DNA of 64,000 nucleotides from Liolophura sinensis (GCF_032854445.1 NC_088305.1:26810628-26874627), one strand, 5' to 3'. Positions 15,043 to 27,590 are shown, counted from the stretch's first letter. Numbers and translations: made by a program. Notes: a model not told the origin generated them from the letters alone.

Positions 15043-15609
15043 AGGAGAAGAAAATTTAAATATCAATCAAATACCATAGGAAAGAGTATGCTCTTCCTCG
15101 CAGGTGCATGCCATAAAAAGTCTAATATGTACCTCAAGTTGACAAATTATAAATAAAGTCAGCGCCAAAATCCGCTGTGGGCGACTCCATTTTGCCTAAG
15201 AGCTAGTCCTGAAGTCTTCTGTGTTAGGAGGAGATTTGCTGTCGGAAAACGCCGAAGGGCAGTTCGTACGTTTCCGGTAGAACTCTTCTTCCCAGAAGGT
15301 AGCGAACGGTACAGTTCGTTTTCCGCTTTACGATCGGGAAACCGGAATGTTGGACGTAGATTCCAAGTTTACACGAACAAGCCGGCACTTTTAAGGACTC
15401 TCATTGGCAGAGAGACAACACATCCCCAGCATAAATTCCAGGGTGTTAAAGATGGAGGACTCGATGGACTCGATGGCGATTTAAACCAGCTTTGCCGTTT
15501 TCACGTGTATGGCGAGGAATAATGGCAAAATTATGCAGCAGGCACCACCAGATAGAAAAAAATGTGCTCTTTTAAGCCTATAGTGTCATGTTTTAGGTTT
15601 TCTTCTCCT
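15043..15609 (+). mobile_element. Non-autonomous TTAA-flanked DNA transposon, copy 1
   Basis: The 567-bp element opens with AGGAGAAGAAAA and closes with TTTTCTTCTCCT, a perfect 12-bp terminal inverted repeat. TTAA flanks it on both sides (15039-15042 and 15610-15613). A second copy lies inverted at 58830-59320 with long blocks of close identity, for example GTAGCGAACGGTACAGTTCG. A TTAA duplication is the hallmark of piggyBac-type transposition, though the termini do not start with the usual CCC. It has no transposase, so it would have to be mobilised in trans. It carries about 78 bp (near 15192-15270) that copy 2 lacks. Confidence 0.75.
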
Positions 15610-15613
15610 TTAA

Positions 15614-16967
15614 GTTATATGTCCCCTTTGTAAGATGTACTTAAGGTTTCCACAGAGCAAACATCACGTCTACTGCAATGTATGCGTATCTGTTTATATA
15701 ACATGTATTGTCCTGAAAGTTAGTTAGTCAGATCAGGCTAACATTTGCTGTGTCATCAGTCGACAGAACAGACAGACAATAATCAAAACAACAAACACTA
15801 CACTCGATTCTTTGAAATCTTTAAAACAATCGTATGTTGTTCTAATAAAGCGTTTTAATCATGGATTTATGAATTATATATACATGTAAATCAATTAAAA
15901 ACCTATTTTTAAATCAAGTAATCAATATGTCAATAATTCATGTATTTTATAGGTTCAAAGATACTAACTTGTATTTAAAAGTAGCGCTCATTAAATTAGG
16001 CTGAGGAGTGCATGACTTTGACTTTCTGTAAGTGCCAATGTTGTTTAACACAAATGGCGGCTGCGCACCGGATGTTACGGCAAATTACAACCACTTTTAA
16101 CGGAGCGGTTCTGCTTTGTTGAGTAAATATAAGCCGATATTTGTCATTTGAGATAAGATAGTTTATCTCCACGTGTTTTTTTTTTCTTCCATTTTAACTC
16201 CTAGAAGCGCAGCACGAGCCAACTGTGCAGACGAAAACCACGTGTGTTTTAGTGAGACTGTCTGACGTGCCATGTATATAATCAAGTGAAGATTCTGAAA
16301 TATCGTAATGACGTTGTATAGTGGTATAGTATATGTATATCATATGGCGAGCCCACTACTCTGTAAGTAAGTGCGAACTTAATACCCTCAAGTGGATTCC
16401 AGCCAAGAATATAAAACACATGCTAAAAACCAAATGGTCTGCATTCTTGGGTCGCAAGGGTCCTTTGATGCACTATGATCCCTCTATGGTTTGATCTAAA
16501 CCACTCTTACAATCAAACAGGTTTGTGAGACAGAAACCGGATAATATGCTTATATTTTAATATACAAGTAAATCACGCCCTATTTACAAGCGACAAGTTA
16601 TATTGATATGATGGTTTATGTTCCTGTTTCCCATTGTTTTAACAAAAATTCCGCCGCCATTTTTTCAACGAGTTCTTCAGTCTTTAAAGTCAACGGTCTC
16701 ATTTATTTTATAGTGGAGAAGCAGGACTAGGCTTTTACAAAGTTAAATCAGTTGTACGTTTTATTTCCTTAGCATGATAACTCTCCACAAACAACACTTC
16801 ATGCCTGAAATTATTAGCGTCACAGATTGGTGGTGCAGTTCAAAATTTAGAGAAACGTTTAACAGAGTGACACATTTATGGTTTTATTAAACTTTATTTC
16901 AACATTTGGCTGCAGCATTCTTTTTAATGATTTTTTCCTGCTTGAAATAATAATAATGCTCACTGTT
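15614..16967. other. Unannotated stretch
   Basis: A short ATG frame with a good start context (ACAAATGG) at 16054-16122 encodes 22 residues beginning MAAAHRMLRQ. A GCCGCCATTTTT motif lies near 16650. Neither is enough to call a gene. Confidence 0.35.
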
Positions 16968-17107
<140 letters not shown>

Positions 17108-17887
17108 GAAGCTTCAACTTTTGAGTTGAGGAGAAGCGTAAGACACGTAGATCTGTTTTGTTACTCGATAAGGCATTCAATGTAGCCGGGAGCGTGTCTG
17201 TGTTTCCGCTGGGAGATGTTTATGAGACAGAACGTTATGTAGCGGTGAATAACAGTGTTTCGACTGGTGGACCCGATCTTAACCCCTCTCTGGGCGGCAA
17301 AAATTGGAGAGCGTCCTGGCATCGGCGCAAAAGCTTGTAATGAATAGGGACTGTGAGCGACTAACGTTGTCTCTCCACTGCTGACGTCATTCTACTAAAA
17401 GCCCACTCTGGGCTGTTTTCCAGCACCCCAGAGGAAAATGGTCAGATTTTCCTATTCACGACCATTAAAGCAAGAACGAGGGTAGATTTTCAAAAGCCAT
17501 AGTTATCGGAGGCCATATAATGCAGAGGACGGCATGGTTTGCTTAGCTTAATGCTTGGATCATTTGGCCCTGTTGGTATGCAGTTGGGTACAGCGTGCTC
17601 TTGGGACGATGTCTTGATGTAGTGTAATAGGGAGTTCTTTGACGTGGAGGTATAAAGTCAACAATATGTCAGCGTCGTGTGAAAAGTATGTAAACACAAA
17701 AGTCGACAATGTCGTGGGTTATGTCAAGATTAGTTGAGAAGTATGTCAAAAAGTTTAACCATTGACCAAAAACGAGATTTATTAAACAAAAACAATTGAC
17801 ATTTTAAGAATAAACCACAGGCTATACAACCCCTGCGATAATATTATATAATATCAGCATGTTTCAACGTCATAAATTTTACAGAAC
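17108..17887. other. Unannotated stretch
   Basis: No gene or repeat recognised. Confidence 0.4.
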
Positions 17888-18084
17888 GTCTGTTGTTTGA
17901 TATCTGAGTGATGCTAGATGGTATTTTGCTGTTGCAGCAAATTATTCTCTTGAACATAACCAGATACATTTTCTCCTAGCCCCGACGTAGAGATTGCGTT
18001 AGGCTAACACTATATTATGTTACATTTGACAAAATATTGTGTTATAATAACATAATAAATTCTAGCATTACTCAAACAACAGAC
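17888..18084. mobile_element. Foldback MITE, family F copy 1
   Basis: The ends are inverted: GTCTGTTGTTTG...GAGTGATGCTAGA on the left, TCTAGCATTACTCAAACAAC plus AGAC on the right. Internal words (TTGCAGCAAATTATTCTCTT; TTATGTT...GACAAAATATTGTGTTATA) recur in the copies at 18681 and 27401. No coding capacity. Confidence 0.7.
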
Positions 18085-18680
18085 TTTATATTAAAATGTA
18101 CACATTAATTTTACTGAGTGTAGAAGTAATACTATAATTGTGATTTATATATGATTTACAATTGCGTTATGAATGGAGATAAATACATCTGATAACCTTG
18201 GTATGACGTTATACCCTCAGACCCAAATTCTGAGTCACAATAAGTATGTTTTCTTCATCGTATACCGTTTTTGTTGACTGTCTTTTTGTTAAAAACGTCC
18301 ACAAGCCTAATTGTTCAGGCTTTCTGCACAGAAAGAGGAAAATGTGGAAGGGATATCAAAATATAACGATATTTGTTGATCTTAAAAAAAATGACATTAT
18401 TGTTGCATATGTAGTTATGTGTTCCTAAATCCCTAACAAGTCACATCCAAAAAGGCCTTTAAACTCATCCTCTTTAAACTCAACTCATTCAAATAAGGCC
18501 TTACAGTGACATAAACGTTAAACTGAATAAATTATTTTTTCTTTCGTAATAAGTCGTATAACCGTATACGTTTATTATCCCTTAATGAACAAATATCATT
18601 TTCACCAATACTTATATCATGAGCCACATTTCCGTGTTCATGCCATGTTCCGTGACATGTTCATTCTTTTACACTCAGGA
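18085..18680. other. Unannotated stretch
   Basis: A CACATTAATTTTACTGAGTG block just after 18100 recurs near 19050 (CACATTAATTTGAGTGTAG) and probably belongs to the outer parts of the family F foldback elements. Confidence 0.4.
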
Positions 18681-18840
18681 ATTAATCTGTTAATTTTGAG
18701 TGATGCTAGAATGTATTCCGGTGCTGCAGCAGATTACCCTGTTAAATATAACACACATATTCTGTCAATTCAACATAAAGGTTTTGTCAGGCAGACACGA
18801 TGTTATGTTGAATATGACAGAATATTGTGTTCCAGCTCGA
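18681..18840. mobile_element. Foldback MITE, family F copy 2
   Basis: ATTAATCTGTTAATTTTGAG, TGATGCTAGAATGTATTC, GCAGCAGATTACCCTGTTAA, ATATAACACACATATTCTGT and ATGACAGAATATTGTGTT match the family F core. The right outer arm is displaced or missing; similar sequence appears near 19050. Confidence 0.65.
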
Positions 18841-19378
18841 TAGTCCAAAACGGCGTATAACACAAACCATTCACCAAAGAATTAAGAAAGTATTAAAGTA
18901 TGAAATTAGGCCGGAATCATACAAACAGAAGCGGCCAACAGTTTTCAACCACGTTGGAAAAATGTGACGTATGTTCTTGACGACTGAGTGAAATCTGTAT
19001 TATAATCGTGTACCATGCTATCGTATCAGAAAGACAATAGACTTTCTGTTCAAATTCACACATTAATTTGAGTGTAGCTTAATTCGTAGACGGGAATTCA
19101 AGGCTAATTTTGTGTGGAGTCTTAACTTGAAAGTTTTGGGTTCTTCCTGATTGACATTGAGAGAAATGTTTGGGTTAACTAACTAAAAAAATACAATTGT
19201 ACAATTATACAGTTATACAATTGGAATAATTCAACTCAGAAAACTTGGTCACATGACCAGATCGACCGATTCAGGAAAGTCATCTGCCTATGAATGTATA
19301 TGTAAATCGTGATTCTACTGATAGACTGTCTCCGAGCCCTGGTCCCTTCGCATTGTTTTCATGAGACTAAAACGCGGA
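18841..19378. other. Unannotated stretch
   Basis: Contains the possible outer arm of the family F element near 19050 and a short ATACAATTG tandem near 19190. No gene. Confidence 0.35.
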
Positions 19379-19616
19379 CTATTTATTTATTTGATTGGTG
19401 TTTTACACCGAACTCAAGAATATTTCACTTATGCTGCAGCGCCAGCATTATGGTTTGTGGAAACTGAGGGAAGCCCACGACCATCAGCAGGCTGCTAGAA
19501 GACCATTACATCTACGACCGGAGAGGAATCCAATATGAGCTGGTCTTGAACTCACAGCGACCGTATTGGTGGGACCGCATTGCGCCACGCTGGTGTCCTA
19601 ACCACCTCGGCAATAG
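19379..19616 (-). repeat. SINE-A, near full length
   Basis: Reverse complement of the family: TTATTTGATTGGTG tail, GTTTTACACCGAACTCAAGA, the CAGCATTATGGT block, then the head with GAACTCACAGCGACCGTATT and a diverged CTAACCACCTCGG end. SINE-B begins six bases later in the same orientation. Confidence 0.85.
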
Positions 19617-19621
19617 ACGCT

Positions 19622-19905
19622 AAGATTGCATGTAATGTGCCTCCTTGTTGCAGGACGGATTTCCACCGCTCTTTTATCTAATACTGCCTAAATGAGACGC
19701 CTTACCGAAGGCAAGTAAGGTACCCCGCCCGAGCCATTATACTGATACAAGTCAACCAGTCGTTGTACTATCCCCTTCACGCTAAACGCCAAGCGAGGAA
19801 GCTACATCTTCCTCTTTTAAGGTCTTAGGTATGACTCCACCTAAGATTGGCCATGGATCTACCGTTTCCGAAGCTAACGCTCGACCAACTATGCTATCAG
19901 GACCG
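19622..19905 (-). repeat. SINE-B, 3'-truncated
   Basis: Reverse complement of SINE-B from GCATGTAATGTGCCTCCTTG through CGGATTTCCACCGCTCTTTT, GAGCCATTATACTGAT and GGTCTTAGGTATGACTC to the decayed tRNA-like head near 19900. The shared 3' module is absent, so its 3' end abuts SINE-A at 19616. The two may have been joined by deletion. Confidence 0.85.
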
Positions 19906-22900
19906 ATCTATTTCTATTGAAATCATGGTCCTAGGGGTATATATGTTTGCTAATGTTTTCAGGTTTATTTGAACAGTTAGAATAAATTTCGTTAAACCTC
20001 TCCAAAAAACTATGAAGATCCACGTGTGTAAGATATTGTAATTATATCTGACCAAAGTTAAGCAAGCGTTAGTTCGGAATAAATGCAGGAATTGAATTGA
20101 TGTGGGGTTTCTTTTGTTTTTTTGTTTTGCTTCTTATACTGAACTTAGAAGTCTTGTATTCACTTGCTCCCGACCACAAACAAGATTTCTATCATGTACA
20201 ACTAAAGAGAAGGAAAAGGCCATCGATTTTAACATCGCAATATCGTTCCATCCACCGTCGACGGAACGAAGCGATAAAACGACAGCACCATGGTTCGATG
20301 ATGAGCTTGACCGACTTTCATAGTTAACACTGTTTCGGGCTTCACTGAAGATCCACTGAATTTGATCTCGCAAATAACTTGAAGCTAAAAGAAAACATTG
20401 TATCCGTGTATCGCAAAGGTAATTTACATTGACCGTGTAACCTATTTGATCTTAAGGCCCACGTCGCACGAGTTTCAAGAAAAGCCTGATTGCATCGCTT
20501 CAAACCATCAGGCGCACCAATCAAAATCGCCGGAGCTGCGCCAATCAAAATCACCTCCTGGATTCAAACCAACTTCCGGTTTGTCCAAGAAATTCCAATG
20601 GACGTCAGTTTGAATTAGATTAACCTAACGAATGAGGGACAGAAAATGTTCTTCCTACTTCTTGACTAAGCCTTTTGCTGTGGAAAAAGTCAATAAGTCC
20701 TGAAGTAAATGACCCTATCTCGAGATAGCTTTTCTGGATGTCACTTAAGACACAATAGGGAGTAACGAATTGAAGGTCCCTGACTGAACGAAAAGAACTG
20801 ATCTGCCAAAGCAGGTTATAGTTTAATGGCGTGAAGGATTTGAGTTTACTACCAATCCGTTTGATTATATAAGCCAGGATGATGAGGTAGAATGATTTTT
20901 GGTGACCGAATAGTATTAAGTCTAAGACATCTGCATGCCATTGTTCGCCAAACGTGACGACGAACACGTCATTATGCGTAAACCTATACCTGTAAGGTTC
21001 ACTATTAGTATTAACATCATTACATTTTTTCATTTATTTCTCCTTAGGCTTTGCTCTTAGGGGAGTATAAACTGCTGCTATTTAAAGACTTACCTGAGCA
21101 GTTAAAATACCACCCTAACTAAAATTGACGTCGGATTTCACTGGTTACATCTGACCTTTCTCAACCAGCACATCGTCGCCATTGCTGTGGTTTTACTCTC
21201 CATGATCAGCGTAATTTTGTGCAAACTGTGACATTATTTGTTAACTCAGCCAAATATAGCAAACCCAATATGCCGTCTCAGCTCTGGGATCCAGCATCCA
21301 CATACATGTGGCAGCTGTATTGACGGTTTTCCCAGGTGCACAGTGTTCTTATTAAAACACAGTACAATAGCAATTTGTGGTTTTATTTGTGCTTGAGAAA
21401 ACACGTGGAAAAGAACGAAACTCTGAAGATTTTTCCCACTGATGCTTAGCTTACAATTATATTTCTGAGCTTTTCCACCAACAAAATAAACTCATCGTTC
21501 TCTATGGTAATGAAAGAGTTTATGTTAAATTTGGATATTTCCAACGTATTTCTTTTTAAGTTTGCTGTTCTCTGACACTTTGATGTTTGTTGCCTTGGTG
21601 ACCATAAGGTCATTCTTGTATTGTATTTTCTACGTTGAAAATATTTACTATACTTCTCAAATAACTATGAACTCTCTTCGCATTCGGTGCAGGACTACAT
21701 TGAAAGTCTCACCATGCTTTCGTTCCTGGGCACTCTTACTTAAATCTCTCGCTAATTTCATACCCGGCTAGGCAGTAGTTTGGGAACCGTAGTCTCATCG
21801 ATTTAGCTATGGGCGTTTTTTTTTTTTTTTTTTGGATTAAAGCTGTTCCTAGCCGATGGTAATGCGATAATGGACATGTTCATTATATGCGTGGTTCAAC
21901 GACTTAATAGAAAGCTGTTTTAACCCTATCCGTTCGTTGCCATGGACGTGATCCCACAGCCACTCCACCAATATCAAGCGTCCTTTTTCGGTAGGAGATT
22001 GCCACGCATGTCATTTCGCCGCTCCCCGGATCAACGCGGTTGGCCCATAGGTTGAGCCTCGCTTGCCTCTTCCGCATGCACCTTAATATCGGCCACGGAT
22101 TATCAGCCGCCGAATATATAATAAATTTAGACTACTTCTTCTCCAATCGCATCACATTCAGCTTGCCAGAACGTCATTGTCTTCTGGTCAACATGAGGAA
22201 GATTTGTTTTACTGATAGGAAGAGTTCTGTTGGCTTGATTGCTATGGGTTTAACGTGCCTGTAGAAGGGATTTCTGTCATAAAAGGGCGGAGGAGACTTA
22301 TAGCAGTCCATCTCTTTTCAGACGTCTTCGTCTATATAAATAATGAGCTTATCAATGACATTATACTGCATGGCCAGTGCAAGCCCGCTTTCTAGAGTAA
22401 GAACCAAACAGCACGGACGTTGAAGTAGGGAAGGGGGCGGGAGTAAAGAACTAGGCGGTAACTTGCATACAGGTGGATAAAAAGTCGTGGGTTAACTGTA
22501 AATTTACAGTACAAAATGATGTACATGTATTTTACTGAACACGTTTTGTCATAGTTTGAATCTTCATTATTACGCTTTGAGTTCGGAATTTGATATTTAG
22601 GGTCTCAGTTTAGTTTATTAAGTCATTCTCATATACAGCCCACTTTCAGGGATTATAACAGCATGTAAACCAGAACAATGAAATGACGTGTGAATAAATT
22701 ACTGAAATGGGTATAGACTTTTAACTAACAATTATAATAACACAAGTGTCAAAAAGTATGCATAGCATTGCTGAATGGTGTTTCACATTTAATACAAAGA
22801 CATCTTAAACCTAATTGTAATAATTCATTTATATCCAAGAAGTTTCATAACATCGAATCGTTAACAGAGCAAGCGGGTTTCAAAATCTTTACATCTTCAG

Positions 22901-25439
22901 CAAATATCAGCCAACTGGAATTGTGGAAAGACGGTGGCGAATCAGAACTTCTACAAATAGAGTACCAAAAAAATCAAGCATTTTCACGATGACTGCACTA
23001 GGTGTTCTCTGTGATATAATATTTACACAGTAATTTGATTCATATTTTACGCGTCTTCCTGTCAACAAGGTTGATAGTGCGGTATAGGCTTCGTAATCAC
23101 CCTTTCTTTACTATACATAATACAATCTCCAAAAACCTACTCTGTTTACAGCCAATGGCATCGCAGCCAGCGTACTCCCGGCAGGGCATTTTCATCCAAT
23201 CATTGATCGTCCCTAATATAATTGTGTATTTCCTTCAAATTTGTTTCAAATGCACGCACGTTTGAATCCGATTTGTTCCTTGAAACATTATACAACAGCA
23301 ATAAACAGTACTATGAACGGTGATCGATGTGCTTTGATTAAAACGAAGATATTTCTACCAAAGCTATTTTGCCTCAAAATTACCGCACCCCCCGACTTCT
23401 CATCCCCACACCCCACTCACCCACCGGTCCCCGATAACCTTTAACACGTCAATGTGCATGGAGTTATTTTCGGCGCTAATAAACTTATTCAGTATGCCAC
23501 ATACTTCTCACTACAGTCACATCCCATGTTGTTACAGCATGTACCCTGTATGAACTAGGGGTGTTTTCACATCTTTTCGCAGTCATTTAAAAAGCCTCTA
23601 TTCCCCCGTTCCCTCCCAAAGTTGACATTTTTACACTCTGTAAACCGATCTCACGAGAGAGCAAACATCACTCTGGTTACAAAATACGGATCCGTCCGAG
23701 ACAGATACTCATCGCATATGTTAGTATAACAGCTACGACTGATAACAGCTGCAGGTGTAGATTACAAGGATACCAGTGGAAAGCATGTCTGAGACTACAT
23801 AGTGCCACGTGGCGTGTTGGTAGAGATATCCTTCACAAATACACAACCTAAAAGCTAAGGGAACTGAAAGGAAAGTTAATGGCTGGAAGTGTTAGGGGCA
23901 AATATAATATACAATGCCTTCACCAATAGTAATTCAGCGAGGGACAAATGGTCACTTGAAATCGTGCCGTTGTGATCCGTCAAGAGTTGATGGTAACAGT
24001 CGCTAGTTTAAGGTGTATAAAAATTGAAAAATGAATAAACAACAAATAGAATATTAATTCAGACGGAAATTTATGTCCAAAACACGAGTTTTTTAAAGTC
24101 AAACTGAAAACCTTAACTCATACAGTCTTTTATAATAGCGTATGTATAACATTTGAAATTTGCCTGACGCCAAAAGAGACACCTTGGAATCGGTCCAAAT
24201 GTACATCCTGGTACAGTTTGGAACGCCGGAGATTTTGGCATGTGGTCTGTGAGTTAGTGACCAGCTCCCCTGATATGGTACTGACGGGTTGATGTTTAAT
24301 GAGCTTGCATGTCACGCTTGAACCCCTTTACACTATTGGTCGTTGAACTGGTGAACTGACATTCATATTAGTTTATTTGTGATGTCGAAAAGGTTGTCAG
24401 CTTTCCATATTGATAGCGAATAATATTGTGAAGTTTCGAGGGAAGAAGTGTTGTAGGTAACCTTTATTTATCAGGATGGGTTCATTCATAAGCTTTTGAA
24501 TATTAAATGATTCCATTGATTCTGATTGGTTGTAGCTTTTCGTGCTGTAATTTGTACAATTTTTGTTCAATCAGAAAACTAGTTTAATGCATTTCATTCT
24601 TTTCTGTTACAAATTTGGTATATGTTTACTGTAAAAGATTTATAACGTCTCTCTAATAATCAGTGCGATGTTTTTGAAAACAGGCAAAAGTTCCACTATA
24701 ATACATTTACAGTAATTTTACTCAGCAAATACAGACAGCGCAAAAAAAAAAACCCACGACGCGTCAGTGTCTGGCAATATCCACGCTTATTCTGACCGTA
24801 TGTTAACGTAAACTTATCCACATAGGCTTTGTGTGGGCCAATCAGAGCCCAGCAAATGAAACTCACGGCTAGATATATTGACAACTAGTCATCAGCAATT
24901 GGCGCATATCCTACACCTTCCCAGGTGACACCTGACCTATGGCGTGGACCTTGTGCAGTTCTGGAACAGGCGGGGGTCAAAATTTGAAAGTGAAATGGTG
25001 AGCCGAAAAGACTGGAACCGGCACGCAATCTTACCGCTGGTCGAGTGGATTCCTCAGATTGATGAAGCAGGTTCACCCCGCGAGGCGTTTCACAGTCCGG
25101 ATCCGCAAGCCGACTGACACACAGCCATCCAGGATGTATCCGATCAGTCTAGAAAAGTCACGATGTTTTTTTTTTGACTTTGCTTCTGACCTCACTGCCC
25201 TTCCATTGTAAAGGCGAATCCTTCTAAGCGCATTGGTTTGCCAAATCCAATTCAGAACGCGCCTATGCATCATCAGATGACAGTGGGCGTAAAGTATATA
25301 TATCGCGATGCAAAGCGGATGAACAGAGCTGGAATGACAATGTTAAAACCTCTAGATGAAATCTCAACGGCAATAAGTTTCCATATGTTGCCAACTAACG
25401 TAAATAATAGAAAAGTCAATACGCAGAATAATGCTAAAG
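19906..25439. other. Long unannotated stretch
   Basis: No gene or named repeat recognised over 5.5 kb. A reverse ATG frame of 137 codons at 20620-21033 is the longest non-repeat frame in the window but matches nothing and has a poor start context. A T homopolymer lies at about 21817-21834. Short purine or pyrimidine runs are scattered through it. Confidence 0.4.
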
Positions 25440-25506
25440 CAGTGACGGACAGTGTGATATTTGGCAAATTGTCCTCACACGTAATCCGTGAATCCAATCC
25501 TGTTGT
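25276..25506 (-). other. Open frame with a membrane-like segment
   Basis: The frame runs from a TTG region to two adjacent TGA stops. It has NIT, a possible N-glycosylation site, then a hydrophobic span with FCVLTFLLFTLVGNIW and a second, weaker one (FNIVIPALFIRFA). The order loosely recalls TM1-TM2 of a 7TM receptor, including a GN pair in the first span. There is no ATG, no third span and no partner exon visible. It overlaps the family G repeat at 25440. Chance or a relic is more likely than a live exon. Confidence 0.15.
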
Positions 25507-25597
25507 CAAGTTACCTCAATTAACGTTTTCTTCTAACCGTTCATGTAAATGCTTTAAGTTTTATTCTAACCGTTCAAGTAAATGCTTTAATAACAGC
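25440..25597 (+). repeat. Dispersed repeat, family G copy 1
   Basis: Shares GTCAAGTTACC and TTCTAACCGTTCATGTAAAT with copies at 35687, 55210 and 61700. The 3' part is tandemly duplicated: two units of about 33 bp, each containing TTCTAACCGTTCA then GTAAATGCTTTAA. Class unknown; no coding capacity. Confidence 0.65.
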
Positions 25598-25602
25598 AAC
25601 CC

Positions 25603-25945
25603 GCACTCCCCACTAGGGAGCGGTAGACCTAGGGTCAATCCTGGGTCGAGTCACACCTAACACCTTAAAAGAGGGTTGTAACTTCTTTGCTTGGCTTTCA
25701 GCATGAAGGGGATAGTGCAACAACTGGTTGACCCGTATCGGTATAATGGCTTGGGCAGGTCGGCTTACTTGTCCTCGATAAGGCATCTCAGTGAAGCAGC
25801 ACTAGATGAAAGAACGGTAGAAATCCGTCCTGCAACAAGGAGGAACATTGCATGCAATCTGAGGACTCCTTCGTCGTCATATGATTGATAAATTGTTAAG
25901 TACGACGTTAAACCCCAAGCACTAACTCAGTCACTCACTCACTCC
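25603..25945 (+). repeat. SINE-B, near full length
   Basis: Worn tRNA-like head (AGGGTCAATCCTGGGTCG as B box region), TAAAAGAGGGTTGTAACTTC, GGTATAATGGCTTGGG, CTCAGTGAAGCAGCACTAGA, CCTGCAACAAGGAGGAACAT, then CGTCGTCATATGATTGATAA and AGTACGACGTTAAACCCCAA ending in CACT repeats. It sits directly downstream of the family G copy. Confidence 0.9.
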
Positions 25946-26111
25946 CCATTAGTACCATGACTTCACCAGAATCAGGTAAAATAAACTGCAGTGACGTTAT
26001 TACCACTATTAGTCGGCAATAGCCTTATAAATATATTTTAAATGTAACGGTTAATGTCTATTCGTTGTTGCTTGGTTTGTGATGCACGTAAGTATGACTT
26101 ACAGTTTCTAA

Positions 26112-26166
26112 AAAGTGAAATACTCTTGAGTACGACCTAAACATACCAATCAAATAAATAAAATAA
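26112..26166 (+). repeat. SINE-A tail-only fragment
   Basis: AAGTGAAATACTCTTGAGTA, then ACCAATCAAATAAATAAAAT matches the final part of SINE-A. No body precedes it. Confidence 0.7.
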
Positions 26167-27400
26167 ATTGTAACCATTATGACAGAAAAATGTCTACTTA
26201 CCTAGTAATAGTGTAAAGCGTGGAAGGATAGATGACAACAATTCTGTCACACGTGTTTGTAACAAAAAAGATGCAAGATTAATTATACACTAGAACAGCT
26301 TCAAAAGTGTGATAGTTTGTAAATGTTCACATGTAACCGGCAAATTCAACATTGCTGTTGTAGAATTAGGTAAAACAAAAATTGGTTAGAGGTAACAGGT
26401 TTAGAATTTCTCAAAAGCTGTGTTGTTTATCACTTGAAAGAAACAACCTAACAGGAAAACTATGCAAAAACACCAGATCTCGAAAGACTATTAATCGACA
26501 CCTACAGAAGCTTGATGTATGTATGCATAAAACAAGGCTACAACATGGACAGTGAAGGAACAGCATATAGAAAGCTACAGGTGTATCAACTGGATTTGAA
26601 CGCACCACCATCTATAAGACGCCGATGTACTACTCCAGGAGTCTCCATTCTATCTTTGCTTCATTCCCATCATCTCTTTCTCTTGCTCTCTTTCTCTCTC
26701 GCTTCCCCTTTTCGGCATATGGTAGTTTTTCTAGCAAAGCCTTCATTACAACACTTCATCTGCCAAGTGCGTAAAGAATCTAGCGGAAAAATTGATTTTC
26801 TGTTCGCTTGGTAGGACCACTGGTAGCATTCGCATGGATCATAGCCTGTTCTCCTAAGTCCCTTTACACTAATTTAAACAAACGATGCTCCATCAGGTTT
26901 AGTCCATTGTCGGACTGATCCCGGCATGCTCCGTGTATTTGTTATTTAATTTGATTGAAAGCCTGGGAGTTCTTTTTGAATCGTGGAAACTCAGTCAGTT
27001 TTTGTTTGTTACTCTGCTCAGTGGATTTGTGTGCATATTTCTGTTGTAAGGCTTTAAATCCGGTAAAAGACCTTTTTTATGTTTTGAACAGTATTTACCA
27101 GTTTTATGCTTGTAAGCAAGCTTAAGCCGTTTTCTTGCTTGGAGCCAAGACCCACAAATTTCATTAATTTTGAAACCAAATACTTACATTATTCACGTTT
27201 TCCACCCTTTTAGTGTTTATAGCGAGACCAATACCATAGATATACCCATTCTCATGTTCCTTGTTTTCTTACATCTGTTTGTCAGCTAAAAATAACTTTT
27301 GAAACAAATGTGTACCTTTTTTACATTTCTGTGGGTGAAACATTCGGTCGGTCAAAGTTCTGGCATTATATCTACCAATGGTCTCGAGTGCCTGCCGAGG
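26167..27400. other. Unannotated stretch
   Basis: A pyrimidine-rich tract (CTCTTTCTCTTGCTCTC) lies near 26680-26710. No supported gene. Confidence 0.4.
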
Positions 27401-27590
27401 CACACTCAAAACCTTAATCTGTTAATTTTAACAGAAAGTCTGTTTTCTGAGAGATGCTAAATGTATTCTGCTATTGCAGGAGATTGTTCTGTTAAATATA
27501 ACACATATATTTTATTCAAAATATATATTATATTAGACTAAGAGAATATTATGTTGAAAATAGCAGAATATGGTGTTATGAGAACAGAAT
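27401..27590. mobile_element. Foldback MITE, family F copy 3
   Basis: CACACTCAAAACCTTAATCT, GTTAATTTTAACAGAAAGTC, GATGCTAAATGTATTCTG, TTGCAGGAGATTGTTCTGTT and AATATAACACATATATTTTA align with the copy at 18681. A reversed ATTATGTTGAAAATAGCAGA follows across the dyad. Confidence 0.65.

Noticed and set aside
20102-20323. Frame ending TTAPWFDDELDRL, reminiscent of the linker before LINE reverse transcriptase
   Set aside because: The match is about ten residues, no flanking domain is present, and a stop follows at once.
20620-21033. 137-codon reverse ATG frame
   Set aside because: It is the longest outside repeats, but has no recognisable domain and a weak start context.
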